DNA of 64,000 nucleotides, taken from contig NC_036453.1 in assembly GCF_002775205.1 (NCBI RefSeq), forward strand, positions 28,683,213-28,747,212, in the 5' to 3' direction. Positions within the stretch are counted from its first letter, which is position 1, and every line of letters begins with the position of its first letter. Position numbers and translations under genes: made by a program. The notes beneath the pieces are model-generated. The model was given only the letters and a program-made list of their open reading frames with translations, was not told the DNA's origin and made no database searches. Shown here piece after piece: positions 14,401-25,410 of the stretch. Source of the stretch: Xiphophorus maculatus (taxonomy: Eukaryota; Chordata; Actinopteri; Cyprinodontiformes; Poeciliidae).

Positions 14401-17400
14401 GACCTGCAGCGGCGGTGCGGGGTTCCACTCCTTCAGGGTCACCTCGGCGTGTGGCTCCCCTGAGGCCGCAGCAGGAACACCAGGAGAACCTGCAGAAAGA
14501 GAAAGAAGAGGCTCAGCAGAAAGAGCAAGAAAGGCAAGCAGATGAAAAGGAAAAGATGGAACAAATGGAGGAGGTCAGTAATAAGAGTGTCAGCCTTACT
14601 ACTTAAAGTTTGCTTTCTTCTATTGCATTTATCTACACTTATTTGTTTTTTTGTTGTTTTTTTTGTTCTTTTTGTCGCTCAGGTTCACAGGCTACAGAGG
14701 TACTGCAACCATCAGGAAAGGCAGCTAAAGGCTCTGAGGGATGAGCTGCAGAGAACTTCTCTAGGTCTTGATGCCTTTATCATCACCACTCAGCATTATT
14801 GCCTCAAGGTAGCCAAAATGAAATGATATAATGAAAGTATGACCTTGTGCCTGTTCCACAACAGTGGCCCTATTCCCAATTAACTATGACTTCACACGTC
14901 ATAAAGCAGCCAAATAATTCTCAGTGGAGAGTAGAACTGATGATCAATGTTGTGATTTTTATCTTTCCCTCTGATTTCCTGTGGCACGACTTTTGATTAT
15001 CAGTGGAATTCATCTCTTCTCCTCCATACACTTTCCACATGATGTTTCCTCCTACCATTTTTATTTGACCTTTGATTGTAGCAAACACATGTGCAATGCC
15101 TGTGCAAACTGTGAACATGAATAAGGACGGATGGATAATTTCCCACCATGAGGTGAGATTCTGGATGATGAGTTAGAGTGACTGTGTGAAGACGGGCTCT
15201 ACGTTAGTGTGTCCGAACTGGTTTCACCCTGCCTGATGATGTGTTTAAGGCGCTGAGACAGGAAAGCAGTGATCCTGTCTGTATCTGTCTCACTCCTTTA
15301 TAGTCATTGTCTGAGCGCTGCATTCGATCGGCACACAGCACAGAAATGCAAAAGACTTGGGCAGCAGAGATGGTTTGAGCACCCCCTGCTGATCCAAACT
15401 GCACAGAGCAACTATTGTAAATGATATATGCCTCATTTGAACTGACGTGTTTTTGCTGTGCTGCTCATGCAGGTCACGTACACTCCCCCCTTGCAGGGCA
15501 AATGCACCCTTCCGAAAAACAAAATTAATTGAAAGTGACATTGAACCCTGTAAGAACAAGGACGAATGGACTAGTAGTGTACTAGTCAGGGAAAAAATAG
15601 CAAATATCAGTAGAACCCAAGCAAAATGTTACATGGTCTTCAAAATTTTTGTTGATAAAAATGGAAAAAATTTATTTTACATATGTACTCAGCCAGACTG
15701 GATGGAAGGTGTGTGTGAATACAAATTTTTAAATGCACAGATTTACACTTTGATTGGTCTCATTTTAACAAATGAGTATGAGTGATCTAATCTATTTTGT
15801 TGTAGCTCTGGCTGTATTCTGACAGATGTTGACCCCTCTCTCCCTTAGTCTGTTGCGGCCTCTGAAAGGTCGTCTTCCAGGATGTAGCTCACACACTTAA
15901 TGTGCCACACACTTCTCATCAACTCTCACCATATTCTATGTCCCAGCTTAAAAAAATAGCCTTATTCAAATTGGAATAATCAACTATTGTTTTGTGGCTG
16001 TGTCATTCACCCTGAGGACTTTACAGAACTGCTGCATTTATATTCAGATTAAGTTATTAACAAGTATGCTTATTCTAAACTCATTTTATGTCTTAATTCT
16101 TAGGAATTTTTGGAAAAGTGTGTATCCTAATTTTCTGTTTATTTTGCCTTATGTTGATCTTTGGCAAAATGTGAAAATATTCAAGTCACATGAATACATA
16201 CTTAAGATTTGCAACTTAGTCTCAGTGTTTGCTTATGAAGTCCACATGTAAGCTCATTGTGACCTGCTGTATACTCTTGCAAAGTCTTGCTACTGCTATA
16301 AAGAATGCAAACGTTTTACTGATAATTATTTTTAGATTTTTCACAATGTCAAAAATATGTAGTTGTTTTTTCTGTAATTTGCAGAACAAAACTGCTGAGG
16401 AAGGTCAAAGCGAATTGTCCCTGGAGTTGAAGAAAGCTAGAGAGGAAATGAGTAAGTGAGAATAGATATGACTGAATATTGATGTAGACATTTTCTCTTG
16501 CTTTATTGTATAATTCCCAAGAGTGTATTTGTCAATTACTTTCACAGATATTAAACAGTAATTCACTTAATTATTAAAAATGCAATATTTTTCATTTTTA
16601 GCTGTTTCTTTCCCTAAGCATTTAAAATACATCTTTGGCTCTCATAAATTTATCTCACAGACTCAGTGACTGAATATCAAAATTACTCTGAGTTCTGGTT
16701 AGCATATAAGCCAAAAAAAAGTAATTTATTCACATATTTATTTGTCTTTCTACAGATATCATCAGAATTCTTACGTTTATTTATTTTTTCTCCATGAAAT
16801 TCTGTTAGGCTTGAACACGTTTTAGCTACTCAAAATCAAAGATTCTCTGTTGAAGTTGAAAATTTTCATTTCGTTTTTTAATCTGCTTGATGTGCAGCTT
16901 CCCACTCGGTGCGCTGGGAGAGGCTCCAGCAGGACAAAACAGCGCTGGAGGTGGCATTTGAGCGCGAGCTGCAGGAGCTCCAGGTGCAGCAGGAGGCAGA
17001 GCTGGCTGCGGTGGAAGAAGGCCTCAGGAAGTGTCACGCTGCTGAGGTGGAGCACCTGAAGGCGGAGCATCGGTTGGAGATGGAGGAGTTGACGACTCAG
17101 CAGCAGGAGCAGGTGACAGAGAGGAATCAGGGGATGGGATCCGGTCTTTCATGTCCAATGTGAACTGTCTAGTTTCTTGTATTTGTATATATATATATAT
17201 ATATTTATATATGTTTGTGGATGTGTTAGATGGAGGAGGTGACAGTTAACCACCAGGCAGCTATGCAGGAGCTTAGAGACATGCATAATATCACCATGGC
17301 AACACTGCATGAGGAGCATGCTCGTACCATGAGAGGTATGTTTTTAGATGTGAAATAAAAAACAAAACTGTGATGCATAAACTGCTAAAACTGACTTCTC

Positions 17401-19679
17401 ATTTTGTTGTGTTGCTGTGTTTGCGTGCAGACTTGAGAAAAGCTCATGAGCAACAGAAGCTCCTCCTAGAGGAAGATTTTGAGAAACTCAGGCTGTCTTT
17501 ACAGGTATTATATCTGAGGAAGATAGTACTTTATGGATTCCTTATACCTGCTTGGCAGCTTGGATGTATGATGTTCAGTTTCTGCTGTGTGTCTTTGATT
17601 AGGATCAAGTAGATACGCTCACATTTCAAAACCAGAGTCTAAAGGACAAGGCCAAACGCTTCGAGGAAGCTTTGAGAAGGAGTACGGATGAACAAATCAT
17701 TGTGAGTATAAGTCTAAGTTTTCCTAAACAGAACCATCTGTCTCACTCCTCAAGGATGTCTCCAAAATGAGTCCACTTCAGTTTGGCTTCTTTATAAATA
17801 CTTCAAAGTTAAATAAAAATTTTATATCTTATATCTTATCTTATGTCTTATATCCACTGAAATCAATAGATGTTTTGCAGATGTTAAAATTGCTTAAATA
17901 AGAGATTATTTTAATTTAGCAAACCCAATTTATTATTGATAGTAGAAAATCAAATAAAGCTTAGCTTAGTTATCATTCACTCTCTGGCCACTAGATGGTG
18001 GGAAAGTACTTTCAATGCCACCCTTGGTACAAATAAAATATAAAGTCCATCAACCACTCAGTAATACCAAAAGCAGATAGAGGCAATATCTGAACAATTA
18101 TCTAAAGGGAGTTGGAATACACAATAGCTTTTGCTCTGCATTGCCTTATGTGTTCCTTGGTATTGTATGAAAACAATGTTGTTGTTTTTTTTCATTCCAT
18201 TTCACAATAATTCACTTTGTTTTGATTTATCATTTATAATGCACATTATATTAAAGCCTTTTCTTCTTCTTCTTATTATTATTATTATTATTGTTTTTAA
18301 CAGGATGCTTTAGCTCCATACCAGCATATTGAGAAAGATCTGAAGAGTTTGAAAGAGGTTGTTGAGATGAAAAATCAGCAGATTCACCAGCAGGAGAAGA
18401 AGATCTCAGACCTGGAGAAAGTGGTAGGCTCAAATAGACCTTCTCTAGGCACAATCTATCAACCTTTGAATGCAAATGACAGATGAAGAGCTTTCTGGAT
18501 TCCGATGATGCTGAGTGTTTGGTTAATTAAAGGTTGCACCTCTGTTGCATTCTGAATTTGAGCAGGCTCAAAAGAACGTGTTTCTCGAAGAGAAGATCCA
18601 GGTTCTGCAGCAGCAGAATGAAGATATGAAGGCTCGTATTGAGATGAACCTCGCTGCGTCTAGGTAAGACACATCTGGAAAGCATTGTGAATCACTTTTA
18701 CAGATATTTACAAAATTGGGCAGAAGAGCCTCTGTGTTATACGACTTTATGGAAATGTATGTTGTTTCAGCGGCTTCTGGAAATGAGAAGTCGCAGATCT
18801 TGTAGTGCAGGATCTGCTGATATTAACACAACATTTTTTTTATTTGAATTGAGTCTGTTATTTGAAGTGCTATCTAAACTATTCTTGTGAAACATTGAAG
18901 GTTACGGTGAGTAGAATAAGTTTGACTTCTGATCCAGACTCAGTATGGCTCACTAACACTGGTGTTAAAATAGGCTGACTTTCAGCATTCATGTCTAGAT
19001 TAAATTTATTTAAGAAAGCACTAAAAGTCCAATTTCCAATATAATTTTCTGGGCTTCAACATTGGAACCATGACGAACCAAGCTAACGTGGCAATATAAA
19101 AGACGTCCATGACCGTCTTTTAAGGGGTTGGTTTTTGTGGTTTTTTTGGTTTCATTCTGCAGCAAGGGCGAGGAGGAGAACAACTAGTTCACGGTTAGTT
19201 CTAAGATTACATTGTATTTCCTGTTTCATGCAGTCATTTATCCTTCCCCATACAGGCAACTGACAGAGGAGAACGCCAACCTGCATGACTCTGTGGAGAA
19301 GGAGAGCACTGAGAAGAAGCGCCTGAGCCGCAACAACGAGGAGCTGCTGTGGCTTCTCCAGACCAGCCCCCTCATGTCCCCGGCCTCGTCCCCGCTCCAC
19401 CGCTCCTCCTTCTCCACCTCCCCTGTTCCCTCCTCCCCTCTGTTCTCCTCCTCGCCCTTGGCAGGGTGCGACTCACCCACCCACTGTCACGGCTGTCCCA
19501 GGCAAGCTCAGTACAGCTCCCCATCGCACAGAGCTGCCGTCAATCAAAACCTCTCTCCCGGACCTGCCACGCCCACACACAGGGCGGCTTTCAATCACAA
19601 CTACTCCTCCGGCCCGAACACTCCCACTCACAGGGCGTCGTCAGGTTGCTGTAACTCAAACACCTCTTTGCATAATTAA
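8438..19679 (+). CDS. mtus2: Mtus2 (TIP150/CAZIP), C-terminal coiled-coil short form
   Basis: Microtubule plus-end protein; mammalian MTUS2/TIP150 binds EB1 and recruits the depolymerase MCAK. Coding exons: 8438-8523, 11246-11344, 12661-12683, 14386-14573, 14683-14808, 16385-16451, 16898-17112, 17230-17335, 17431-17504, 17603-17701, 18304-18423, 18566-18663, 19256-19679 (1725 nt, 574 aa); all phases close. The core is a long coiled coil from about residue 80 to 460. Blocks such as [38 protein letters not shown] and [13 protein letters not shown] match human MTUS2 more closely than MTUS1. The tail (about 465-574) is Ser/Pro-rich. The start at 8438 has G at -3. Human MTUS2 is about 1369 aa, so this is a short form from an internal promoter, or earlier exons lie outside. 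The first two exons (about 60 aa) match nothing I know; assigning them rests on phase. Confidence 0.88.
8524..11245 (+). other. mtus2: mtus2 intron 1
   Basis: A 2.7-kb intron with donor GTCAGT and acceptor GACAG. AT-rich, without a recognisable exon or transposon core. A CT-rich patch lies near 10620-10720. Confidence 0.6.
12661..12683 (+). other. mtus2: probable 23-nt microexon of mtus2
   Basis: The site is preceded by a pyrimidine-rich acceptor ending TTTCAG and followed by the donor GTATGT. Exon 2 (ends 11344) leaves two codon bases, and exon 4 (from 14386) needs two leading bases. The two cannot be joined in frame at any visible AG, but inserting these 23 nt closes the phase exactly. It gives ...[17 protein letters not shown], which leads into a region resembling the human KQRTAAARNG stretch. 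Not proven without transcript data. Confidence 0.6.
12684..14385 (+). other. mtus2: mtus2 intron 3 with polypyrimidine tract and Tc1 fragment
   Basis: The intron begins GTATGT and ends TAAAG. It contains a strongly pyrimidine-biased stretch (about 12925-13120) and, at about 13735-13960, the left part of a decayed Tc1-like element ('tattgcaaaagtttgcacac', 'ctaccttttgctgcaatta'). Confidence 0.6.
13735..13960. mobile_element. Tc1-like element, left-end fragment
   Basis: The terminal words 'gcaaaagtttgcacaccc', 'tgtttcacattttgtgg' and 'aaagtgtggtgtgtattta', and the later 'ttgctgcaattacagc', are in the order expected for the left end of the fish Tc1-like family seen elsewhere in this window. The transposase part is missing. 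Confidence 0.6.
14809..16384 (+). other. mtus2: mtus2 intron 5 with Tc1-derived fragments
   Basis: A 1.6-kb intron. About 15585-15720 and 15795-15830 look like short pieces of the same Tc1-like family (words close to 'gtagctctggctgtat'). Nothing else is recognised. Confidence 0.5.
17182..17212. repeat. (TA)n microsatellite in mtus2 intron 7
   Basis: A TA run with one interruption, sitting less than 20 nt before the acceptor region of exon 8 (17230). Confidence 0.85.
18268..18292. repeat. TTC/TTA trinucleotide run at an mtus2 acceptor
   Basis: TTC units followed by ATT units make up the pyrimidine/T-rich tract just before the acceptor CAG at 18301-18303. Length changes here could affect splicing. 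Confidence 0.75.
19518..19640 (+). repeat. mtus2: 51-bp tandem repeat inside the last mtus2 exon
   Basis: Three in-frame starts at 19518, 19569 and 19620 are spaced exactly 51 nt (17 codons). The encoded units begin [22 protein letters not shown] and TPTHRASS. The DNA copies have diverged at many third positions, so the repeat is not fresh. Confidence 0.85.
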
Positions 19680-20156
19680 AAGCAGCTTCCAAAGCTCACA
19701 CATTTCCCGTTTTTTCTCCAGCACTCCAAATCTTTTCTTTGTAGGCATGTATGGTGTTACAAAAAAGCAACTAGAACCAGTTACCATAATACTGTACAGA
19801 CACTGTGAACCACTCTGACGGTGGTGTTCGTGATGCAGAGATTCTATAAGTTAGATATACAAACACAAAAAAATGCTGGCTACCACTGAATTTTCCAGTC
19901 AGAGCTTCTGACTGTTCTATGTGTGTTCATGTCTTTTTAATTGCACACTGTAAATATTGTTAAAATTAGAACAGGTGTTGTTGATAGATAAACCTCCCAT
20001 GCATGTGTCCTGCATAGTGCAAAATGTAGAGATGGAAATTACGCATTCAATCCACCAGAATATGATACTTTGGTGTGGCAAATACGCATTCACACGCACA
20101 CACACACACGTCAACACACACATGCATCCTCAGTAAAATAAGCTGTTCTCCATTAG

Positions 20157-20162
20157 AATAAA
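20157..20162 (+). promoter_or_regulatory. mtus2: candidate proximal poly(A) signal of mtus2
   Basis: The canonical hexamer AATAAA occurs 478 nt past the stop codon, on the gene strand. The downstream sequence is only weakly GT-rich. Confidence 0.4.
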
Positions 20163-20896
20163 AAGTGGAAGGAGAGTCAGTTCTCTCCTTTCATCTGGAC
20201 TAAACAAAGCGCCTTAAACTTGGTCCTACCACCTCACCAGCAGAGAGTGACCAATGTTTTATTTATAAAGAACTTCGGTTCAAGAATTGGTTTGTAAATC
20301 GAAGCAAATTGCCTCCTCGAGTTCTATTTGAGTGTTTCTAATTAGCTCAGTGCTGATAGTTTAACCTCCTCGGAGCCATGTTACCTGCAAAATACTGAGA
20401 ACTTTGTGTATTTTTTACAGCCTTGCCAGGTCTTCCTTTACAAGACAAGCTCCTCTTTACTTCAGGTCCCTCAGGTCAACTTGCAAAATCTGTGTTTGCT
20501 GTTTTCTACGTACCTCAGTGGGAATGTGCAGTCTGTTGTGTCTCAACAACAGCAATCACAACACAACAGTTAACGAAGCGCTTGGAGCTAAAGGAAACCT
20601 CGCACAGGATTTATTGTTTTAATTGTTGTCTATTACTTTATAGTACAATGTTTAACTGATTTATTTATTACATGTCTTTTGCTAATTAAGCAAGCATGTA
20701 CTGTGAAAGTCTTCCAGTTTTAACGTAAAAATGATTATTGCTGTTATCTATTTATCGATGCTGAAATGTTTAGAAAATATTTGTGTGTTTGTAAGTTTAA
20801 AAATATTTGTCATGGGACAGAAGTGGAATACAGATATATGATCCCAATAGAGCAGATAATCTGGAGATCCCAACTATATTGTACATTACTCTGGTT

Positions 20897-21425
20897 TGAA
20901 TATGCAAAAGTATTCACATCCCTTAAATATTTTCACATTTTATGGCATCAAAACTTCTTTGTTTTTATAAGGATTGTATGTTATAGACCAACATCAAGTA
21001 GCCAGATTTACTCTCATCCATTGCAAGTAGTTGTCCATTTTATTATTTTTTTATAAAATTGCATTATAGCTCTAAATCAGCAAGGATGCAATTGTGAACA
21101 CCCACTTTCAAGTCTCACCACAGACTCGTATGGATTTAGGTCTGGACTTTGATTGCACCATTCTAGCACATGATTATACGCTTTGATCTACATCATTCCA
21201 CCCCCAATGTTTAAAGTCCTTGTCCTTACTTTTTCCATTTTGAGATGATCAACAAAACAGTATTCTGTGAGGTGTGCTTTGTATTTAAGATTTTTTGAAG
21301 TTGAAAAGATCAGTTTTGTTCCATTTCGCCTAACTTTGTGTTTGGTCTATCACAAAAATCCTAATAAAATACACTAAAGTTTGTTGCTGTAGTGTGACAA
21401 AGAGTTCGAGGGGCATGGATTCTCG
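20897..21425. mobile_element. internally deleted Tc1-like element with both ends
   Basis: The left end reads 'gcaaaagtattcacatccc'. The right end holds 'ggtctatcacaaaaatcc', 'taataaaatacactaaag' and 'gaggggcatggat', close to the inverse of the left end. The middle keeps 'ggatttaggtctggacttt' but lacks the transposase core, giving a MITE-like derivative of about 530 bp. Confidence 0.6.
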
Positions 21426-23740
21426 GTATCTGTGGTGCATGAATGCATAGTGTTTTATTTCATTGAGTGAACAGAGGACAAGTTTAGAACAAACAGGGCA
21501 CAAATTATTGGATTTGTCCATGGCTGCAGAAAATTTTAGATTAAACTTCGAGGGGACTGTCTTGTGTAAAATGCTTCTAAATTATGTAGGTAAAACAGAA
21601 AAACTTTGTTTACCTTTTGTGATGTGCTTAATTAGTGTAGAACTTGTAGAACCTGTATTTGTAGTACCTCTTCATCCCCTTTTTGGTAATACACCTTAAT
21701 TTACAATTGGTAATTCATTTATACTTTTGCATAGTAAAGAAAACCACAGCATCGTAGAATATCTCATTCAGGGAAATCTGAGTTGTAATTGAAAAGATTT
21801 TCTTTCTTTCTTTGTACAGCTGCCCTGTAAAAACAATTTTAAAAGTTTTCCCCCAAAATTATTTTACAAAACGGCAGAGCACACCACAAGCCAACTATGT
21901 TATGTCTGCTTCTCATGGTCTTTTTCCTGGCTTAAAATAATATACTGTAAGCTACAGATCTTTATCCGCAAAATTGAAACAGTTTAAACTTTAGCCACTG
22001 TAAATAGATAGATCTAGAGAGTCGGTGTCAACAGTTTTACTACCAAGGGGAGCATGCATTTGGATTAGTAGTTATTGTAGTCGTATTTATTGGTAAATAA
22101 AGCGATATTTGGGAATTGAAGTAGTCGGGTTTAATGGGGTTTTAATGTGGAGATCCGGTGCTGGTCATTAAAAAACTCTCTTGAATACTTACTCTGCAAA
22201 GAAAATGTAAAAAGATATTTACCAGCACACTTGATTTGAATGTTTACACCTCAGCAGGTGAGCTTCATTTAAACGTTATTGGACCAGGCTTTCAGTAACA
22301 ACAATTCTCCAGTAAAGATGTGTGCAAAAGCCTTTAAAATAGATAATAAATTCTTTTTTTTTCCTCAATGGTTTTCTGACAGAAAGTTTTGGAAGGTAAA
22401 GCTATACTTCAGCCTAACTTTAATGCATTTTCTCTTGTCTTTCCCATGCAGAAGAGTTACTAGCAAATATTGGCCCTTGTGTCATGGATTACCCATTAAA
22501 AGTTTTTCACCACGGCTGAATTCAATGATTATTGTTCAAATTAAAAAACTGCTTCTGGATATTGAGAAGTATTTTAGAAATGCGGTTAAATTAATCCTCC
22601 TACCCCCTTATTTAATTTAAATGATGGATTGCTGCAGCAATAAAATAAATATTTATTATAATGCTTTTTACACATCTTTACTGGGGGTGAAAAAAAGCTA
22701 TGGGAGATGTTGGTCTGTAACTTCTTTACCAGCACTTTTTGATGGTCTTGAAAAGAACTCTTTTCATTACACTTCGACTTTTTGTATGATGTGGACACAG
22801 GGTTGAATGCTCCTAGCAGAAGAATGTCAAATGCAGTGTTCGAGAAATGTATTGAAACGGTCACAATTCTTTTATGTCTTTTTTCTACACTGATGATTTT
22901 AAGAATGTCTGCGCAATTGTAAAAAGGAAAAAATAAAACAACAAAAAAACTAAACAAAACAAAAATACCCACACAAAAAGAATGAGGGAAAAAAATACCA
23001 GTCAAAAACTGTGTTTTCAGATTGTTTTGGATTATTTTTCCTCACTTACAACACTAAAAGATTCCTCCTAAAGGTTCACCTCAGGTGCAAAAACTACAGT
23101 CTACAAAGATGCAACAAATCTATTGTTTACAAATGGCAGCATACAGTTCCGAATTTCGAAATAAGTCTTTTGCATGGACTACAGTTTCTAAACCCTAAAC
23201 TGGTATTGTAAAGACCCTGCAATGTGTCCCGTGGACATTTGTGTCTCACTTTGAATGTCAAAATTGTAATGATTGCATTTTGTAAAACTCTTTCATGCCA
23301 TTTTGTTTACTAAAGAAAGACCTCTTTTGTGATCATTTTGTAGCAGCTATTGAATATGTAGCATTTGGACAAAACTACTCACAGAACAGCGTGGATAATT
23401 TAATATATTTGGCAATGTTTTTAACACATGTTGGTTTCTAAATGCTGCTGTAGCACATGTGGCTTGTCAACCTTCAATTCAATTACTAAAATTTATAGAG
23501 GTGATCTTTAAAACTTTAGCTCCTATGGATTTTGATCCTGAGACGAGCTTTTCGGTGCTGATTGTATGTTTGAATGTAAATACATTTACAACATGAGTTG
23601 TGTGTCTTAGTGCACCGACAGAAATAGAAGCATGTTTTCTCAGCCTTTGCTGTCCTTGTTCTACTTTTCTCTTCTTTGACCTCTTTGCATTGTCCATGGT
23701 TAGGTTGTAACTGTAGCGTGGGGAGACGTACAAGAGAAGG

Positions 23741-23746
23741 AATAAA
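23741..23746 (+). promoter_or_regulatory. candidate distal poly(A) signal
   Basis: AATAAA is followed about 30-60 nt later by TG/TTTG-rich sequence, the usual downstream element. It would give mtus2 a 4.1-kb 3' UTR. Transcript ends are needed to choose between this and the proximal site. Confidence 0.35.
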
Positions 23747-24029
23747 ATCATTCATCAATGTAATGTGAACACAGTATGTTGATGCCTTTGTTTGTCATTT
23801 ACGGGGGGAGAGGACAATATTAAAGTGTTTAAGAAAAGGTAACAGTGTTTGTGCTATCTTTTCAGAATGACTTGTGCCATTCAAGAACCTTTATCCAACT
23901 GCAAATTATATTCCTTATGATATCCAACTGCAAGTGGATATTCTCTCATATGGCACTACTTATATGAGAAGAGATATAGAGTGTGTTTTAGGTGTTGACA
24001 TTCCTTGAATTTTTTTAATATACATTTTT

Positions 24030-24775
24030 ATGTTGTAGCTGCAAATATAATGTATTTTGATGGAATTTAGTTTATATATTATAAAAATGTAGTGAATAAT
24101 TGTGAAGTGAAAGGAAAGGATTTTGTTAATCATATATGGACCTCACACCTTTTACATTTTAGCTGTATCAAAATATGAAGGGTGCGTTGTACGCTTGCAT
24201 TAGGGAAGTGAGTCAAGATTGACGGACAATATCTCTAAACGGCAATTTCTCAATCTCACCATAGTTTCTCAGAAGAGATTTTGGTGTGGACTTTGACTGG
24301 GCCCTGTGGCACATAAACATGCTTGATTCTAAGCTGTTGCATCTTAAGGCTTATTGTTATGTATGATTTGTTATCATCCTGGAAGATTAACCTCTGCCTC
24401 TCTCTCAAGTGGTTTATAGCCCATAACAGATTTTAATTTTTTTTCCAGATTGCCCTGTGTTTAGTCTCTACCACCTTCTTGCCAATTCTGCTCAGCTTCA
24501 GAATAACTGAAGGTAACTTAGTAACTTTGCTATGGTATAAAATGGCACCATATAAAAACACACACTGTCCCTTTAAGGAAGTTGTTTCTTTGTGTATGTT
24601 TTTTTTCTTCATTAAACTTTAGAGTCCTTTACATACTGAAATTAAATTACACACATGATTGTTTACTGCTTATTTGACTTCTGAACACAACTATTGGCAC
24701 AGAAGCTTTGCGCCAGAGTGCCCCAATACAAATGCACAACACACTTTTCAGAGTTTTATTGTAAAAAAAAAAAAA
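24030..24775. mobile_element. decayed Tc1-like element
   Basis: It includes 'aattgtgaagtgaaagg', 'ggtgtggactttgactgg', 'atcatcctggaagattaac' and, near the right end, 'aatacaaatgcacaacac', all in the family's order. The central transposase region is deleted. Its first 150 bp are repeated at 25171-25322. Confidence 0.6.
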
Positions 24776-25170
24776 AGGTTGAAAAAGCCAAGAGTTTTAG
24801 TTTGACCTTTTCAAAACTGTGTCATTATAAGAGTTTATGAAACCAAAACATGACTTTTCAAAAACACATTTAGTTTCTTTGTAACGCCACATTAGCATTT
24901 CATTTGGGAGTTTCCAGAATTAAGATACGAAAGAAACTTTTGGAGTTTTTCGACACAATGAAACAAACACATTTATTAAAACATTTAGTTACTTGTATAA
25001 CATCATTACAGACACAAAATTAAAAAAACCGCATTACATTTGGCATTCATTTTCTATTTATATCACATCCATAAGAAAGACTTTGTTTGATCAAAGCTAA
25101 CAATCACTAAGCCATGAAGGATTGGCAATGATTTCTGGCAGTTTTTTTCTCTAGCATATGCTTTTTTATG

Positions 25171-25322
25171 TTGTAGTTGCAAATATAATGTATTTTGATG
25201 GAATTTAGCTTATATATTATAAAAATGTAGGGAATAATTGTGAAGCAAAAGGAAAGGATTTTGTTAATCATATATGGACCGCACACCTTTTACATTTTAG
25301 CTGTATCAAAATATGAAGGGTG
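25171..25322 (+). repeat. second copy of the 24032-24184 segment
   Basis: About 150 bp match 24032-24184 with only a handful of differences, in direct orientation and about 1139 bp apart. The segment is Tc1-derived. This copy lies within 250 bp of the stoml3 stop codon, so it may be part of the stoml3 3' UTR. Confidence 0.7.
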
Positions 25323-25410
25323 GTAAGGGTTGTATGTTTACATTAGAGAAGTGAGTCAATAACTGCAGCCCAACTACTTCCTTATACTCCAAATGATAGC
25401 TTCAGCAGCC

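Larger units (their letters stand above)
19680..25410. other. convergent mtus2-stoml3 interval, including probable mtus2 3' UTR
   Basis: This interval lies between two genes that point at each other. It carries AATAAA at 20157-20162 (about 480 nt past the mtus2 stop) and another at 23741-23746 followed by TG-rich sequence, so mtus2 may have short and long 3' UTRs. A CA repeat sits at about 20092-20122. Three Tc1-derived pieces lie at about 20897-21425, 24030-24775 and 25165-25330. I see no further gene. Confidence 0.6.

Noticed and set aside
22279-23005. Open frames of 113 and 139 aa downstream of mtus2
   Set aside because: AT-rich chance frames on both strands, without homology or exon signals; the region is probably mtus2 3' UTR.
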